The notes: generated by a model from the letters alone, not told the origin. Counted from the first letter of the stretch, positions 9,708-20,298 are shown. The stretch is DNA of 64,000 bases from Nocardioides ungokensis (GCF_013466985.1 NZ_CP059164.1:4039001-4103000), one strand, 5' to 3'. A program made the numbers and translations.

Positions 9708-10060
9708 GTGGACATCGTCGCCGGCGTGCTGGTCGCCCTCGTGGCCGCGCTGCACCTGTACTTCCTGGTCCTGGAGATGTTCCTGTGGACCACCCCCACC
9801 GGGCGGCGCACCTTCGGGCTGGACCCGGCGTTCGCCGAGGCGAGCCGGACCCTGGCCGCCAACCAGGGCCTCTACAACGGCTTCCTGGCCGCGGGGCTGC
9901 TGTGGGGCTCGTCGCGGGGCACACCGACGTGGAGGTGTTCTTCCTGGCGTGCGTGGTCGTCGCCGGGGTCTACGGCGCTGCCACGGTAAACCGCCGGATC
10001 CTGCTGGTGCAGGCCGTCCCGGCGGCGCTCGCGCTCGTCGCGGTGCTGCTCAGCGCCTGA
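9708..10060 (+). CDS. DUF1304-like small membrane protein (frameshifted)
   Basis: About 117 aa after repair, four membrane segments. The start VDIVAGVLVALVAALHLYFL, the phrase MFLWTTPTGRRTFGL and NQGLYNGFLAAGLLWG match the DUF1304 (COG3759) membrane family, whose function is not established. The frame changes near 9915, where one base in a G run appears to be missing; the C-terminal half continues LVAGHTDVEVFFLACVVVAG. GTG 9708 has CATGCT ending 6 nt upstream, the same leaderless arrangement as the preceding gene. Confidence 0.7.
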
Positions 10061-10075
10061 CGCTCGCCCCGGCCC

Positions 10076-10218
10076 CCGCCCCAGCGGTGGGCTGGCCACC
10101 GTCCCCGCCGACCAATCGGTGGCTGAGCCACCGCCCGACCCCGAGCCCACCTCCCAGCGGTGGGCTGGCCACCGTTCCCGCCGCCGACCATTCGGTGGCT
10201 GACCCACCGCCCGACCCA
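10076..10218. repeat. Two tandem copies of a GC-rich unit of about 70 bp
   Basis: Each unit begins CCCAGCGGTGGGCTGGCCACC and ends with CGGTGGCTGAGCCACCGCCC or CGGTGGCTGACCCACCGCCC. Short inverted repeats (GGTGGCT/AGCCACC) within each unit could form hairpins. The array fills the gap between two convergent genes and may end transcription from both sides. Confidence 0.8.
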
Positions 10219-10222
10219 GGGG

Positions 10223-10726
10223 TCAGCCGACCGCGGGCTCCTCGCCGGACTCCAGCCAGCCGCGGAACGCCTCGAGGTTCCTCGTCGACTCCCCGCGCAG
10301 CTTGCGCCACTCCCACTCCTTGCGGATCGAGGAGGCGAAGCCGAGCTCGAGGATGGCGTTGAAGGACTCGTCGGCGTTGGACAGCACCGAGCCGAGCAGC
10401 CGGTCCAGCTCCGCGGCATCCACCGACGAGAGCGGGAGCCGCGCGTCGAGGTAGATGTCGCCGAGCCGGTCGACGGCGAAGGCGACGGCGTACATCTTGA
10501 GGTTGCGCTCGAGCAGCCAGCGGTAGACGCGCTCGTGGTTCTCGTCGGGCCGGCGGCACACGAAGGCGTGCACCCCGAGGGCGTGCTCGCCGACGTCGAG
10601 CCGGACGGCCGTCTGGAGCTTCTTCTCCCCCGGCAGCGAGAAGGAGAAGAGCCCGGACGAGGGCTCGGTGAACTCGATCTCGTTGGCGGCGAGGTAGTCG
10701 CGGATCGTGCCGGCGGGGTCGCTCAT
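10223..10726 (-). CDS. YbjN domain-containing protein downstream of mshA
   Basis: 167 aa of the YbjN family, which has the fold of type III secretion chaperones; its molecular role is unknown. Recognisable text includes FSFSLPGEKKLQTAVRLDVG and RPDENHERVYRWLLERNLKM. The start ATG (10724-10726) overlaps the mshA stop by ATGA, so it is translationally coupled to mshA. The same order, mshA followed by a YbjN gene, is found in Mycobacterium (Rv0486-Rv0487). Confidence 0.85.
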   Translation of the reverse strand: MSDPAGTIRDYLAANEIEFTEPSSGLFSFSLPGEKKLQTAVRLDVGEHALGVHAFVCRRPDENHERVYRWLLERNLKMYAVAFAVDRLGDIYLDARLPLSSVDAAELDRLLGSVLSNADESFNAILELGFASSIRKEWEWRKLRGESTRNLEAFRGWLESGEEPAVG

Positions 10727-11982
10727 GAGACCGACTCTCGCATGAACGACCACGCCTTCTCGTAGACCTCCAGGGTGCGCTCGGCGGTCCGCTCCCACGC
10801 GAAGTGGCGGGCCTGCTCCAGCGCGCCCCGGGAGAGACGCGCGTGGAGGGCCTCGTCCTCGATCACGCGACGCAGCGCGGCCGCCCAGTCGCGCGGCTCG
10901 TGCCCCTCGATCAGGAGCCCGCTGTGCCCGTCGCGCACGACCGTGGTGAGCCCGCCGACCGCGGCGGCGAGGACGGGGGTCCCGGTGGCCTGCGCCTCCG
11001 CGGCGACCAGGCCGAACGACTCGTTGTAGGACGGCACGGCGACCAGGGTCGCCGCCGCGCACCACCGGGCGAGGTCGGCCTGGGCGACCGGCGGCACGAA
11101 GCGCACCACGTCGTCGAGCCCGAGCTCGGTGGCCAGCTGGGCCAGCGACTCGGGGTGCTCGAGGCCGCTCCCGGAGGGTCCGCCCACGATCGGCACGACG
11201 AGCCGGGACCGCAGCGACGGCGTCTGGGCGAGCAGCTCGGCGACCGCGCGGAGCAGCACGTCGGGGGCCTTGAGCGGCTGGATCCGGCCGGCGAAGAGCA
11301 GCACGTGCGCGTCCTGCGGCAGGCCCAGGGCGGTGCGGGCGGCGACCCGGTCCAGCGGCCGGAACACCGACAGGTCGACACCCGGGTGGACCACCTCGAC
11401 GCGGCCGGCCTCGGCGTCGTACAGGTTGATCAGCTGCTTGGCCTCGATGTCGGTGTTCGCGATGAGCATGTCGGCGGCCTCGACGACCTGCTCCTCACCG
11501 ATGATCCGGGCGGCGGGCTCGGGGGTGTCGCCGAGCGCGAGGGCGTCGTTCTTGACCTTGGCCATCGTGTGCATGGTGTGCACGAGCGGCACGCCCCAGC
11601 GGTCGCGGGCCAGGGCGCCCACCTGCCCCGACAGCCAGTAGTGGGAGTGCACCGCGTCGTAGTGGCCGACCGGGTGCGCCGCCTCGGCCCGCAGCACCTC
11701 GCGGGCGAAGACGCACAGCTGGCCCGGCAGCTCGCCCTTGGTGAGCCCCTCGAAGGGGCCGGCGTGGATGTGGCGCACCGACACCCCGTCGGCCGCCGGC
11801 ACGATCGGCTCCAGCGCGGAGCTCGTGGCGCGGGTGAAGATGTCGACCTCGATGCCCTGCTGGGCGAGCCGCCGCGAGAGTTCGATCACGTAGACGTTCA
11901 TGCCGCCGGCGTCCCCGGCTCCGGGCTGGTCGAGCGGGGAGGTGTGCAGGCTGATCATCGCCAGGCGCCTGATGCGATCCAC
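10723..11982 (-). CDS. mshA: D-inositol-3-phosphate glycosyltransferase MshA
   Basis: 419 aa, GT-B glycosyltransferase family 4. It joins UDP-GlcNAc and 1L-myo-inositol 1-phosphate, the first step of mycothiol synthesis. HTSPLDQPGAGDAGGMNVYV near the start is the family nucleotide/acceptor signature; HSHYWLSGQVG, FAGRIQPLKAPDVLLRAVAE and PSYNESFGLVAAEAQATGTPV (the EX7E region) complete it. GTG 11982 follows a GGAAGGGA Shine-Dalgarno sequence. It ends overlapping the YbjN gene. With the SDR gene at 12617 this is the Rv0484c-mshA-Rv0487 neighbourhood. Confidence 0.97.
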   Translation of the reverse strand: MDRIRRLAMISLHTSPLDQPGAGDAGGMNVYVIELSRRLAQQGIEVDIFTRATSSALEPIVPAADGVSVRHIHAGPFEGLTKGELPGQLCVFAREVLRAEAAHPVGHYDAVHSHYWLSGQVGALARDRWGVPLVHTMHTMAKVKNDALALGDTPEPAARIIGEEQVVEAADMLIANTDIEAKQLINLYDAEAGRVEVVHPGVDLSVFRPLDRVAARTALGLPQDAHVLLFAGRIQPLKAPDVLLRAVAELLAQTPSLRSRLVVPIVGGPSGSGLEHPESLAQLATELGLDDVVRFVPPVAQADLARWCAAATLVAVPSYNESFGLVAAEAQATGTPVLAAAVGGLTTVVRDGHSGLLIEGHEPRDWAAALRRVIEDEALHARLSRGALEQARHFAWERTAERTLEVYEKAWSFMRESVS

Positions 11983-12074
11983 GTGGTCCCTTCCGTCGAC
12001 AGTCCAACCAACAAGAACCGCGTAGGGGCCTCAGGGATTCCCCGGGGCCCCGGACCCGTCGTACGACGGCCCGC

Positions 12075-12512
12075 TCAGCGCGCGTGCGACCCAGTCGAGC
12101 GGCCGGTCGAGCGGCCGGCGCGGCGCTCGCCACCGCGAGGCTTCGCGGACCGCGAGGACGTCGGCGGCTTCGGGGGCTTCGGGGGCTTCGACCGCACGAG
12201 CTGCGTCGCGGCGACGACCGCGACGACCAGGCCGACCACCCCGTCGATCGTGGTGGCGTTGCCGTTCTGGTGCAGAACCTCGAGGACCGACCAGACCAGC
12301 AGCGGGAAGGCCACGCCCACGATCGCGCGAAGCCAGGTCGCGCTGGTGCTCACCAGCCCGGCACCGGCCGCGACAAGGGCCACGGCCACCAGCAGCGCGC
12401 CGAGGTAGTAGAGACCGCCGCCGACCGCGCCCCCACCACCCGCCACGAAGCGGGCGACCCAGCAGAGGCCGCCGACGAGTCCGGCGAGGCGGGCGAGCGT
12501 GTACGGATCCAT
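12075..12512 (-). CDS. Small integral membrane protein upstream of mshA
   Basis: 145 aa beginning MDPYTLARLAGLVGGLCWV. Four hydrophobic segments fill about residues 5-120; the C-terminal tail is basic and Pro/Lys rich (KPPKPPKPPTSS). No functional motif is recognised. It lies 92 nt upstream of mshA on the same strand and could share a transcript, but a clear promoter is not seen. ATG 12512 is used because the residues before it look non-coding. Confidence 0.6.
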   Translation of the reverse strand: MDPYTLARLAGLVGGLCWVARFVAGGGGAVGGGLYYLGALLVAVALVAAGAGLVSTSATWLRAIVGVAFPLLVWSVLEVLHQNGNATTIDGVVGLVVAVVAATQLVRSKPPKPPKPPTSSRSAKPRGGERRAGRSTGRSTGSHAR

Positions 12513-12616
12513 GTACTCCAACTCCGGGGGACGAGCGAGTCGATCAACAGGCCAGTCTGCCATTGCCGGCCCGGCCCCACCACGGGCGGATTCGGCCGCT
12601 CCGGCACAATCGACCC

Positions 12617-13363
12617 ATGAGCACCTCGCGCATCGCCGTCGTCACCGGAGCCAGCAGCGGGATCGGGGCCGCGACCGCGCGGGCCCTCGCCGCGGACGGT
12701 TTCCACGTGGTGTGCGCCGCCCGGCGCCGCGACCGGATCGAGGCGCTCGCCGAGGAGATCGGCGGTCGCGCGGTCGCCTGTGACGTCACCGACGGGGAGT
12801 CGGTCGCGGGGCTGGCCCGCGAGGTCGGCGACACCCTCCACGTGCTGGTCAACAACGCGGGCGGCGCGTTCGGCTCCGACCCGGTCGAGTCGGCCGACCC
12901 CGACCAGTGGCGCGCGATGTACGAGGTGAACGTGCTCGGCCTCCTCCGCGTCACCCAGGCACTCCTGCCCGCCCTGCGGGCCGGCGGCGACGGCCTGGTC
13001 GTGAACATGGGGTCGACGGCGGGTCGGATCGCCTACGAGGGTGGTGGCGGCTACACCGCCGCCAAGCACGGCACCCAGGTCGTCACCGAGACGCTGCGCC
13101 TCGAGCTGTGCGGGGAGCCGATCCGGATCTCCGAGATCGCGCCGGGCATGGTGCGCACCGACGAGTTCGCCGTGGTCCGCTTCGGTGGCGACCAGGCCAA
13201 GGCCGACGCGGTGTACGCCGGGGTCCCCGACCCGCTCGTGGCCGAGGACGTCGCCGAGGCGGTCCGCTGGATCGCCGGCCTGCCGTCGCACTTCAACGTC
13301 GACGAGATGGTCATCCGCCCGCGCGCGCAGGCCGCGCAGCACAAGGTGCACCGCCAGGCCTGA
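12617..13363 (+). CDS. SDR-family NAD(P)-dependent oxidoreductase
   Basis: 248 aa classical short-chain dehydrogenase. TGASSGIGAATARAL (residues 10-24) binds the cofactor; NNAGGAFG, the catalytic Ser in NMGSTAGR and the YTAAK dyad (Tyr and Lys) are present; APGMVRTDEF follows. The substrate is unknown, though orthologues near mshA are conserved (Rv0484c in M. tuberculosis). ATG 12617 lacks a Shine-Dalgarno sequence; CACAAT ends 6 nt before it, suggesting a leaderless transcript divergent from the membrane gene. Confidence 0.93.
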   Translation: MSTSRIAVVTGASSGIGAATARALAADGFHVVCAARRRDRIEALAEEIGGRAVACDVTDGESVAGLAREVGDTLHVLVNNAGGAFGSDPVESADPDQWRAMYEVNVLGLLRVTQALLPALRAGGDGLVVNMGSTAGRIAYEGGGGYTAAKHGTQVVTETLRLELCGEPIRISEIAPGMVRTDEFAVVRFGGDQAKADAVYAGVPDPLVAEDVAEAVRWIAGLPSHFNVDEMVIRPRAQAAQHKVHRQA

Positions 13364-13366
13364 GCG

Positions 13367-13450
13367 TGCAGGACTCCCCGGCTGGCCGGTGACTCCTGTG
13401 CTTGTCGGCCAGTGCAACGGCTGACAAGCAACAGAGGTGGCCGACAACCC
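13367..13450. repeat. 84-bp structured repeat, family R2, copy 1
   Basis: Starts TGCAGGACTCCCCGGCTGGC and ends GTGGCCGACAACCCC. It contains nested inverted repeats (CAGGACTC with GACTCCTG; TTGTCGGCCA with TGGCCGACAA). A copy about 87% identical is at 35928-36011. It sits 4 nt after the SDR stop. Confidence 0.85.
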
Positions 13451-13530
13451 CGGACGCCCGCAGCGGCCGCGAGGTCCAGCCACTGGGCCGCCCCAGCGCC
13501 GTACGACGCCGCTCGTGCCAGACTGCCGTC

Positions 13531-14220
13531 GTGCAGACGATCGGACTCATCGGCGGCATGAGCTGGGAGAGCAGCGCGGTCTACTACCGCGACCTCAACC
13601 TCGGCGTGCAGCAGCGACTGGGCGGGCTCTCCTCGCCGAAGCTGGTGCTGAGCACCGTGGACTTCGCCGAGGTCACCGACCTCGAGGACGAGGAGCGCTG
13701 GCAGCAGATCGGCGAGCTGCTCGCCGAGGCAGCCCGCGGCGTCGACCGCGCCGGCGCCGACTTCCTGCTGCTCTGCACCACCACGTTCCACAAGGTCGCC
13801 GACCAGGTGGCGGCAGAGGTGGGGATCCCGCTGATCCACCTCGCCGACGTCGTGGCCCGCGCCTGCGTCGAGCAGGGCGTGACCACGGTGGGCTTCATCG
13901 GCACCAAGGTGGCCATGGAGGACAGCTTCTTCACCGACCGTCTCGCCACCCACGGGGTGACCGCGCTCGTCCCGGACCAGCAGCACCACGAGTGGCTCAA
14001 CTCCGCGATCTACGAGGAGCTGGTGCACGGGCACGTGCTCCCGCGCACCCGCCGCCGCGTGGTCGAGATCATCGAGGAGCTCTGGGACGCCGGGGCCGGC
14101 GGCGTACTGCTCGGCTGCACCGAGCTGGAGCTGCTGATCACGCAGGCCGACGTCGAGCTCCCGGTCTTCCCGTGCACCACCCTGCACGTCGAGGCAGCCC
14201 TCGACCGCGCCCTGGCCTGA
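13531..14220 (+). CDS. Aspartate/glutamate racemase family protein
   Basis: 229 aa. TIGLIGGMSWESSAVYYRDLN is the typical N-terminus of the YgeA/RacX branch of amino-acid racemases. The two catalytic cysteines are in LLLCTTTFHKVAD (near residue 82) and GVLLGCTELELL (near 195). The residue after the first cysteine is Thr where many members have Asn, so the specificity may differ. GTG 13531 has CAGACT ending 6 nt upstream and no Shine-Dalgarno sequence, so the message is likely leaderless. A palindromic terminator separates it from the convergent protease. Confidence 0.88.
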   Translation: MQTIGLIGGMSWESSAVYYRDLNLGVQQRLGGLSSPKLVLSTVDFAEVTDLEDEERWQQIGELLAEAARGVDRAGADFLLLCTTTFHKVADQVAAEVGIPLIHLADVVARACVEQGVTTVGFIGTKVAMEDSFFTDRLATHGVTALVPDQQHHEWLNSAIYEELVHGHVLPRTRRRVVEIIEELWDAGAGGVLLGCTELELLITQADVELPVFPCTTLHVEAALDRALA

Positions 14221-14235
14221 GCACCGGTGGGGCGA

Positions 14236-14295
14236 TAGTCCCCTCCGTTTCGCACCCCTGGCGACCGACCGAGGGGTGCCAACCGGCGGGGACTA
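14236..14295. terminator. Nested inverted repeat between convergent genes
   Basis: Outer arms TAGTCCCC (14236-14243) and GGGGACTA (14288-14295) enclose inner arms GCACCCCT (14252-14259) and AGGGGTGC (14272-14279). It probably ends transcription of the racemase and M4 protease genes. Confidence 0.65.
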
Positions 14296-14304
14296 CCCGA
14301 CGGA

Positions 14305-15633
14305 CTACCCGTTCTCCAGCAGCAGCTCCGCCAGCCGGCGCAGGTCGTCGGTGAGGTGCTGCTCGGGCACCTCGGCTCGGCGGCCGCCGAGGTCGAAGGC
14401 GTAGACGTAGCGGTCCGGCTGGGGCGGCCCGCCCGGCACCGCGGCCAGGTCGATCCGGTCGACCAGCTCGCGCAGCTCACCGCCGCGGGGATCGTCGGCC
14501 GCGAGGTCGACCTCGCCCGAGGCGGTGAGCCCCGCGAAGCCGCCGGTGCGCCGCACCGCCACGCGCGTGCCGGCCGACCCGGTGCCGGTCGTGGGAGCGC
14601 CCGCTGCGGTGCCGCCGGCGCCCGGAGTGACCCCCACCTGCTCCCACGCCTGCCCGACGGCGTCCGCGTGGGCGCCCGCAGCGGCCACGGTCGCGGCCGC
14701 GAACCCCGCGAAGTCGGTGCGGGCGGCGACCTGCCCGCCGGTGAGCGCGGCGTACCAGATCGCGCCGGCGCCCTCCCACGAGCTGCCGCCGATCGCGGTC
14801 GCGGCGAGCTGGAAGGCGCGGTTGGGGATGCCGGAGTTGAGGTGCACCCCGCCGTTGTCGTCGGTGGTCTCGACGTAGTCCGACATCTGCCCGACCTGCG
14901 GGTCCTTGCCGATCGCGGGGTCGTCGTACGCCGTACCCGGCGCGGCCATGTCGCGCAGGGCCCGGGCCTTGATGCCGGGCACGAAGATGCCCGCCCCGAT
15001 CAGCCAGTCGGCCTCGAGCGCCGTCTGGCCGAGCAGCCGCTGCTTGAGGCAGGACGCGAAGACGTCGGAGACCGACTCGTTCAGCGCACCGGACTGGCCG
15101 GAGTACTCCAGCGCGGCGGTGTGCTCGGTCACCGCGTGCGTGAACTCGTGGCCGAGCACGTCGACCGGCCGGGTGAACCGGCCGAAGACCTTGCCGTCGC
15201 CGTCCCCGAAGACCAGCTGCGTGCCGTCCCAGAAGGCGTTGTCGTAGTTGCGCTCGTAGTGCACGCTCAGGCTCACGGGCGCGCCCCGGTCGTCGTACGA
15301 CGAGCGGCCGTAGACCTCCGCGAAGAGCGCCAGCGAGCCGGCGATCCCGGCCGCCGCCTCGTCCACCGCGGGGTCACCCGACTCCGGCTCACCGGCCGAG
15401 CGCACCGGGGTGCCGGGCAGCATCGAGCCGTTGTGGGCCGTGTGCACGGTCCAGGCGGGGCCGGCCGGCGTGACCAGGGCGGTCGGCGGCGTGCGGGGAG
15501 CGAGGCGCGCGGTGCGCATCCGCTCGTCGACCGCGAGCGTCGCCCGGCACTGGTCGGCGATCTCGCCCTGCCCGGCGGCGACCGCCTCGAGCAGGTAGGG
15601 AGGCACGAACCGGCAGGTCCCGAGAGAGGTCAT
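14305..15633 (-). CDS. Protealysin-like M4 metalloprotease with C-terminal emfourin-like inhibitor domain
   Basis: 442 aa with no signal peptide. The start CRFVPPYLLEAVA matches the short PPY propeptide of protealysin-type thermolysins. Zinc ligands lie in GHEFTHAVTEHTA (HEFTH near residue 159) and the glutamate of NESVSDVFASC (near 185); GGVHLNSGIPNRAF is the usual third conserved block. After a Gly/Thr/Ala linker (about 335-353), residues 354-442 start TRVAVRRTGGFAGLTASGEV and resemble emfourin, a separate small protein that inhibits protealysins. Having inhibitor and protease in one chain suggests built-in control. The emfourin assignment is from memory of that family. Confidence 0.85.
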   Translation of the reverse strand: MTSLGTCRFVPPYLLEAVAAGQGEIADQCRATLAVDERMRTARLAPRTPPTALVTPAGPAWTVHTAHNGSMLPGTPVRSAGEPESGDPAVDEAAAGIAGSLALFAEVYGRSSYDDRGAPVSLSVHYERNYDNAFWDGTQLVFGDGDGKVFGRFTRPVDVLGHEFTHAVTEHTAALEYSGQSGALNESVSDVFASCLKQRLLGQTALEADWLIGAGIFVPGIKARALRDMAAPGTAYDDPAIGKDPQVGQMSDYVETTDDNGGVHLNSGIPNRAFQLAATAIGGSSWEGAGAIWYAALTGGQVAARTDFAGFAAATVAAAGAHADAVGQAWEQVGVTPGAGGTAAGAPTTGTGSAGTRVAVRRTGGFAGLTASGEVDLAADDPRGGELRELVDRIDLAAVPGGPPQPDRYVYAFDLGGRRAEVPEQHLTDDLRRLAELLLENG

Positions 15634-15680
15634 GGGTCCAGAAAAGACGACGGCACCGACACCCGCAAGGGGTCGGGCGC

Positions 15681-16136
15681 TCAGGCGTCGCGGTACGGCG
15701 CCCGGGCCAGCGTCTCCGCGACGTGCTGCCGCACCCGTGCGCCCCACTCGGGGTCGAGGGCCGCGGTCAGCTCCTCCCACATGGCGAACCACGCCCGCCG
15801 CGAGTCCTGACCCTCGACCCGGTGCTCGAGCTCGTGGCGGGTGGCCACGTCGCGGGCCAGGTCCGACGCGATCCAGCCCAGCAGCTCGTGGCGCGAGGGG
15901 GTGCGCCGGCCGAAGCTCTCGCGCCCGCGCTCGAAGGCCTCGTAGGAGTAGGTGCCGTCGCGGTAGCGGTAGAACGTGCAGCCGGCGTCGCGGTTCTCGG
16001 TGTCGGGGACGTACGACGGCCGGCGGCCGCTCAGCTGCTCGACCCGGTCTGCCAACCCGGCGACCTGACGGGCGACCTCCGCCTCCTCGGGGTTCGCCGG
16101 TCCACCAGGGTGATGCAGGTCGTCGAGGGGGCTCAC
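15681..16136 (-). CDS. Imm63-family immunity-like protein
   Basis: 151 aa. The block CTFYRYRDGTYSYEAFERGRE followed by ELLGWIASDLARDVATRHELEHR and GQDSRRAWFAMWEELTAALD resembles the Imm63 family of polymorphic-toxin immunity proteins. GTG 16136 overlaps the stop of the upstream PPOX gene by GTGA, implying co-translation. No toxin gene is adjacent, so it may be an orphan immunity protein or a domesticated relative with another role. It is intact. Confidence 0.6.
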   Translation of the reverse strand: MSPLDDLHHPGGPANPEEAEVARQVAGLADRVEQLSGRRPSYVPDTENRDAGCTFYRYRDGTYSYEAFERGRESFGRRTPSRHELLGWIASDLARDVATRHELEHRVEGQDSRRAWFAMWEELTAALDPEWGARVRQHVAETLARAPYRDA

Positions 16137-16603
16137 GCCGGGGCGCGGTCTGGCGGGAAGCCGCCCGTCGCGATCGGACCCCACGACTCCGGGGTGATCC
16201 GGATCAGCGACTTGCCCTGCCGGCGCATCGCCTGGCGGTAGTCGTCCCAGTCGGGGTGCTCGCCCGAGATGCAGCGGAAGTACTCCACCAAGGCGTCCTC
16301 GGCCTCCTGGCTCGGCATGTCCAGGACCTCGGCGGTGCCGTCGACCTGCACGTAGGCGCCGTTCCACTCGTCCGAGTGGACCAGGACCGTGGCCCGGGCG
16401 TCACGGCGGAGGTTGGCCGCCTTCGCCCGCTGGGGGTAGGTCGAGATGACGATCCGGCCGTCGGCGTCGACGCCCCCGGTGACCGGGGACATCTGGGGCC
16501 GCCCGTCGCGCCGGGTCGTCATCAGCGTCATCTGGTGCCGGGGGCGGACGAACTCCAGCAGTCCGTCGCGGTCGACCCGGTCGGTGGTGGCGATCGTGAC
16601 CAT
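16133..16603 (-). CDS. PPOX-class (probably F420-dependent) oxidoreductase
   Basis: 156 aa, split-barrel flavin-binding fold. TLMTTRRDGRPQMSPVTGGVDADGRI is the usual N-terminal strand pair; DEWNGAYVQVDGTAEV and EYFRCISGEHPDWDDYRQAM are typical of actinobacterial PPOX-class F420 enzymes. The substrate is unknown. It overlaps the Imm63-like gene by 4 nt and diverges from typA across 123 nt. Confidence 0.85.
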   Translation of the reverse strand: MVTIATTDRVDRDGLLEFVRPRHQMTLMTTRRDGRPQMSPVTGGVDADGRIVISTYPQRAKAANLRRDARATVLVHSDEWNGAYVQVDGTAEVLDMPSQEAEDALVEYFRCISGEHPDWDDYRQAMRRQGKSLIRITPESWGPIATGGFPPDRAPA

Positions 16604-16726
16604 GCGCCCACCCTAGACAGCGGGCCCACACGACGATGCGGGCCGGGACGACGGCTCGCCGTAGACTCCTCGGGGCCCTTCGTGGGCCGCAACCCCACAC
16701 GCCACCGAAAGCGACGCCGTACCTCC

Positions 16727-18619
<1,893 letters not shown>

Positions 18620-18624
18620 TCCCC

Positions 18625-18678
18625 GCCGAGTCGGCGCTGCTTGACGCACTCACCTGCGTCAACCAGCGCCGACTCGGC
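18625..18678. terminator. Long bidirectional hairpin terminator after typA
   Basis: GCCGAGTCGGCGCTG (18625-18639) pairs perfectly with 18664-18678; an inner TTGACGCA/TGCGTCAA stem extends it by 8 bp around a 6-nt loop with one mismatched pair between. It sits between two convergent genes. Confidence 0.85.
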
Positions 18679-18681
18679 ATT

Positions 18682-19637
18682 TCAGGCGGGGTCGAGCAGC
18701 AGGTCCTCGCGGCGCGCGGCGAGCCGGTCGACCGCGTCGGAGAGCTCCCGGTGCCGCGCCGTCAGCCCGGTCCGCACCCGGTGCACGGCGGCCGCCGCGT
18801 CGTCGGTGCGCCGCGACGCCTCGGTGATCCGGTTGCGGACCGACCAGTCGCTGAAGATGTTGTCGAACCACACGTCGAAGGCCTGGGCCATCGTGCTGAC
18901 GTCGATGCCGCCCACCCCGGCCATGCCCACGTCGGCCAGCTCGGTCGACAGGCGCCGCATGGCCCGGTCGGCCTCGCGCATCAGCGCCGAGGCCTGGTCC
19001 ATCGGTCGTACTTCATCATGTCGCCGACCAGGCCGCCTTCGAAGAAGGTGTCGTACGTCGACCAGCCGCGCGCCTTGCCCAGCATCACGTCGGCGTCGGC
19101 CAGCCGGGCCGCGGCCGTCTCGGCGGCCGCCAGCGCCTCGCCGACCTCGTGCAGCTGCGAGCGGAGCGTGCCCAGCTCGGCGGCGATCGAGGTGAGCTCG
19201 GCTCCGGCCGCGCCACCGTCCCCCGTCAGGGCGGCCTCCTTCGCGGCCAGCGCACGCACCCGGCGGCCGGCCACGTCACCGAGGGCAGCCCGGGCCGTGG
19301 ACGCCGCGTCGAGCTCCGCCCGCGCCTGCACCAGACGTGCGTCGGCCCGCGCGACGGCGTACGCCGCGGCCTGCTCCTCGGCCTGCTCGCGGGCCAGGTC
19401 GGCGTCGCGGCTGCCCCGGAGCCCCGCCCAGATCCGGGTCGGGCTGAAGGACTCCAGCCGCGCCACGTCCGCGCTCTCCCGACCCAGCTCCGAGCGGGCC
19501 TGCGCCAGGCTCCTGCTCGCGTCGTCGACCTCGGCCTGCGCCCGGGCGATCCGCCCGGTGAGCCGCTGGTGCTCCGCCACCGCCTCCTGGGCCGCCTCGA
19601 GCTCGTCCTGGGCCTGGCGTGCCTGCTCCCCGTTCAC
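18682..19637 (-). CDS. Coiled-coil protein of unknown function (frameshifted)
   Basis: About 318 aa after repair of one frame break near 19003 (join around MMKYDR / MDQASALMREAD). The first 75 residues and residues about 120-200 are Ala/Glu/Arg-rich heptad-like helices; no signal peptide or membrane segment is seen. The middle has SPTRIWAGLRGSRDADL, and after the break comes DVSTMAQAFDVWFDNIFSDW, a phrase I associate with conserved actinobacterial coiled-coil proteins but cannot name. A missing base at CGATGG accounts for the break. It may have a scaffold or envelope role; that is speculation. Confidence 0.65.
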
Positions 19638-19653
19638 GGCGACACCCTAGGGG

Positions 19654-20298
19654 TCAGAGCGTGACCGGCGAGGCCTTGCGCCGCTCGTTGTCCCGGCCGA
19701 CCGCCTCGATCGCCACGCCGGCGAAGCCCACGGCGACCAGGAGCACCAGCACCGACGACAGCTCGTGCGGCAGGAACGAGCTGAAGGCCAGCGTCGCGAC
19801 GTGGGCGATGAGCACCAGGGGCACCCACCGCTGGGTGGTGCCGGCCCGGAGCAGGGCGATGGCCAGCAGCAGCTCGCCGAGGTAGAAGCCCGCGATCCAC
19901 CCGTAGAGGAAGATCGTCAGCCCCGCGTCGTGCACGGCCTTGTCGAGCTCGGCCGGCTTGAGGGACGTCTCGAGCGCGATCGCCCGGAAGAACACGATCA
20001 GCATCGAGTAGCCGGCGGTGCCGAGGAAGCCGACCGCCAGCACGACCGCGCTCACCATGCCGAGAGTCCGCCCGCGCCGGTCGAAGAGGCTCATCGCCGC
20101 CGGCAGGCCCAGCGTCAGGGCGACGGAGGCGATGAAGAAGATGACCGCGGCGGCGAGCCAGCGGCCGTCCTCGTTCCTGACGACCTGCAGCGTGCCCGCG
20201 GTGGAGGAGCTGGCGGGCAGCAGGAGCGACCCGAAGGTCAGCGCCATGGCTCCGGTCACGAAGGCCGCCGCCGACGCCGGGATCCAGTCCATCCGCAT
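19654..20298 (-). CDS. Multi-pass membrane protein, DUF4386-like
   Basis: 214 aa, six hydrophobic segments, beginning MRMDWIPASAAAFVTGAMAL. The phrase RAIALETSLKPAELDKAVHDAGL between segments and the general layout resemble DUF4386-type membrane proteins of unknown function; the family name is tentative. It lies 16 nt downstream of the coiled-coil gene on the same strand. An ATG two codons inside (20292) is an alternative start. Confidence 0.6.
   Translation of the reverse strand: MRMDWIPASAAAFVTGAMALTFGSLLLPASSSTAGTLQVVRNEDGRWLAAAVIFFIASVALTLGLPAAMSLFDRRGRTLGMVSAVVLAVGFLGTAGYSMLIVFFRAIALETSLKPAELDKAVHDAGLTIFLYGWIAGFYLGELLLAIALLRAGTTQRWVPLVLIAHVATLAFSSFLPHELSSVLVLLVAVGFAGVAIEAVGRDNERRKASPVTL

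Noticed and set aside
15632..16726. Upstream extension of the typA frame by 365 codons
   Set aside because: The extension covers real minus-strand genes, is Arg/Pro-rich and unlike any TypA; the conserved protein begins at 16727.
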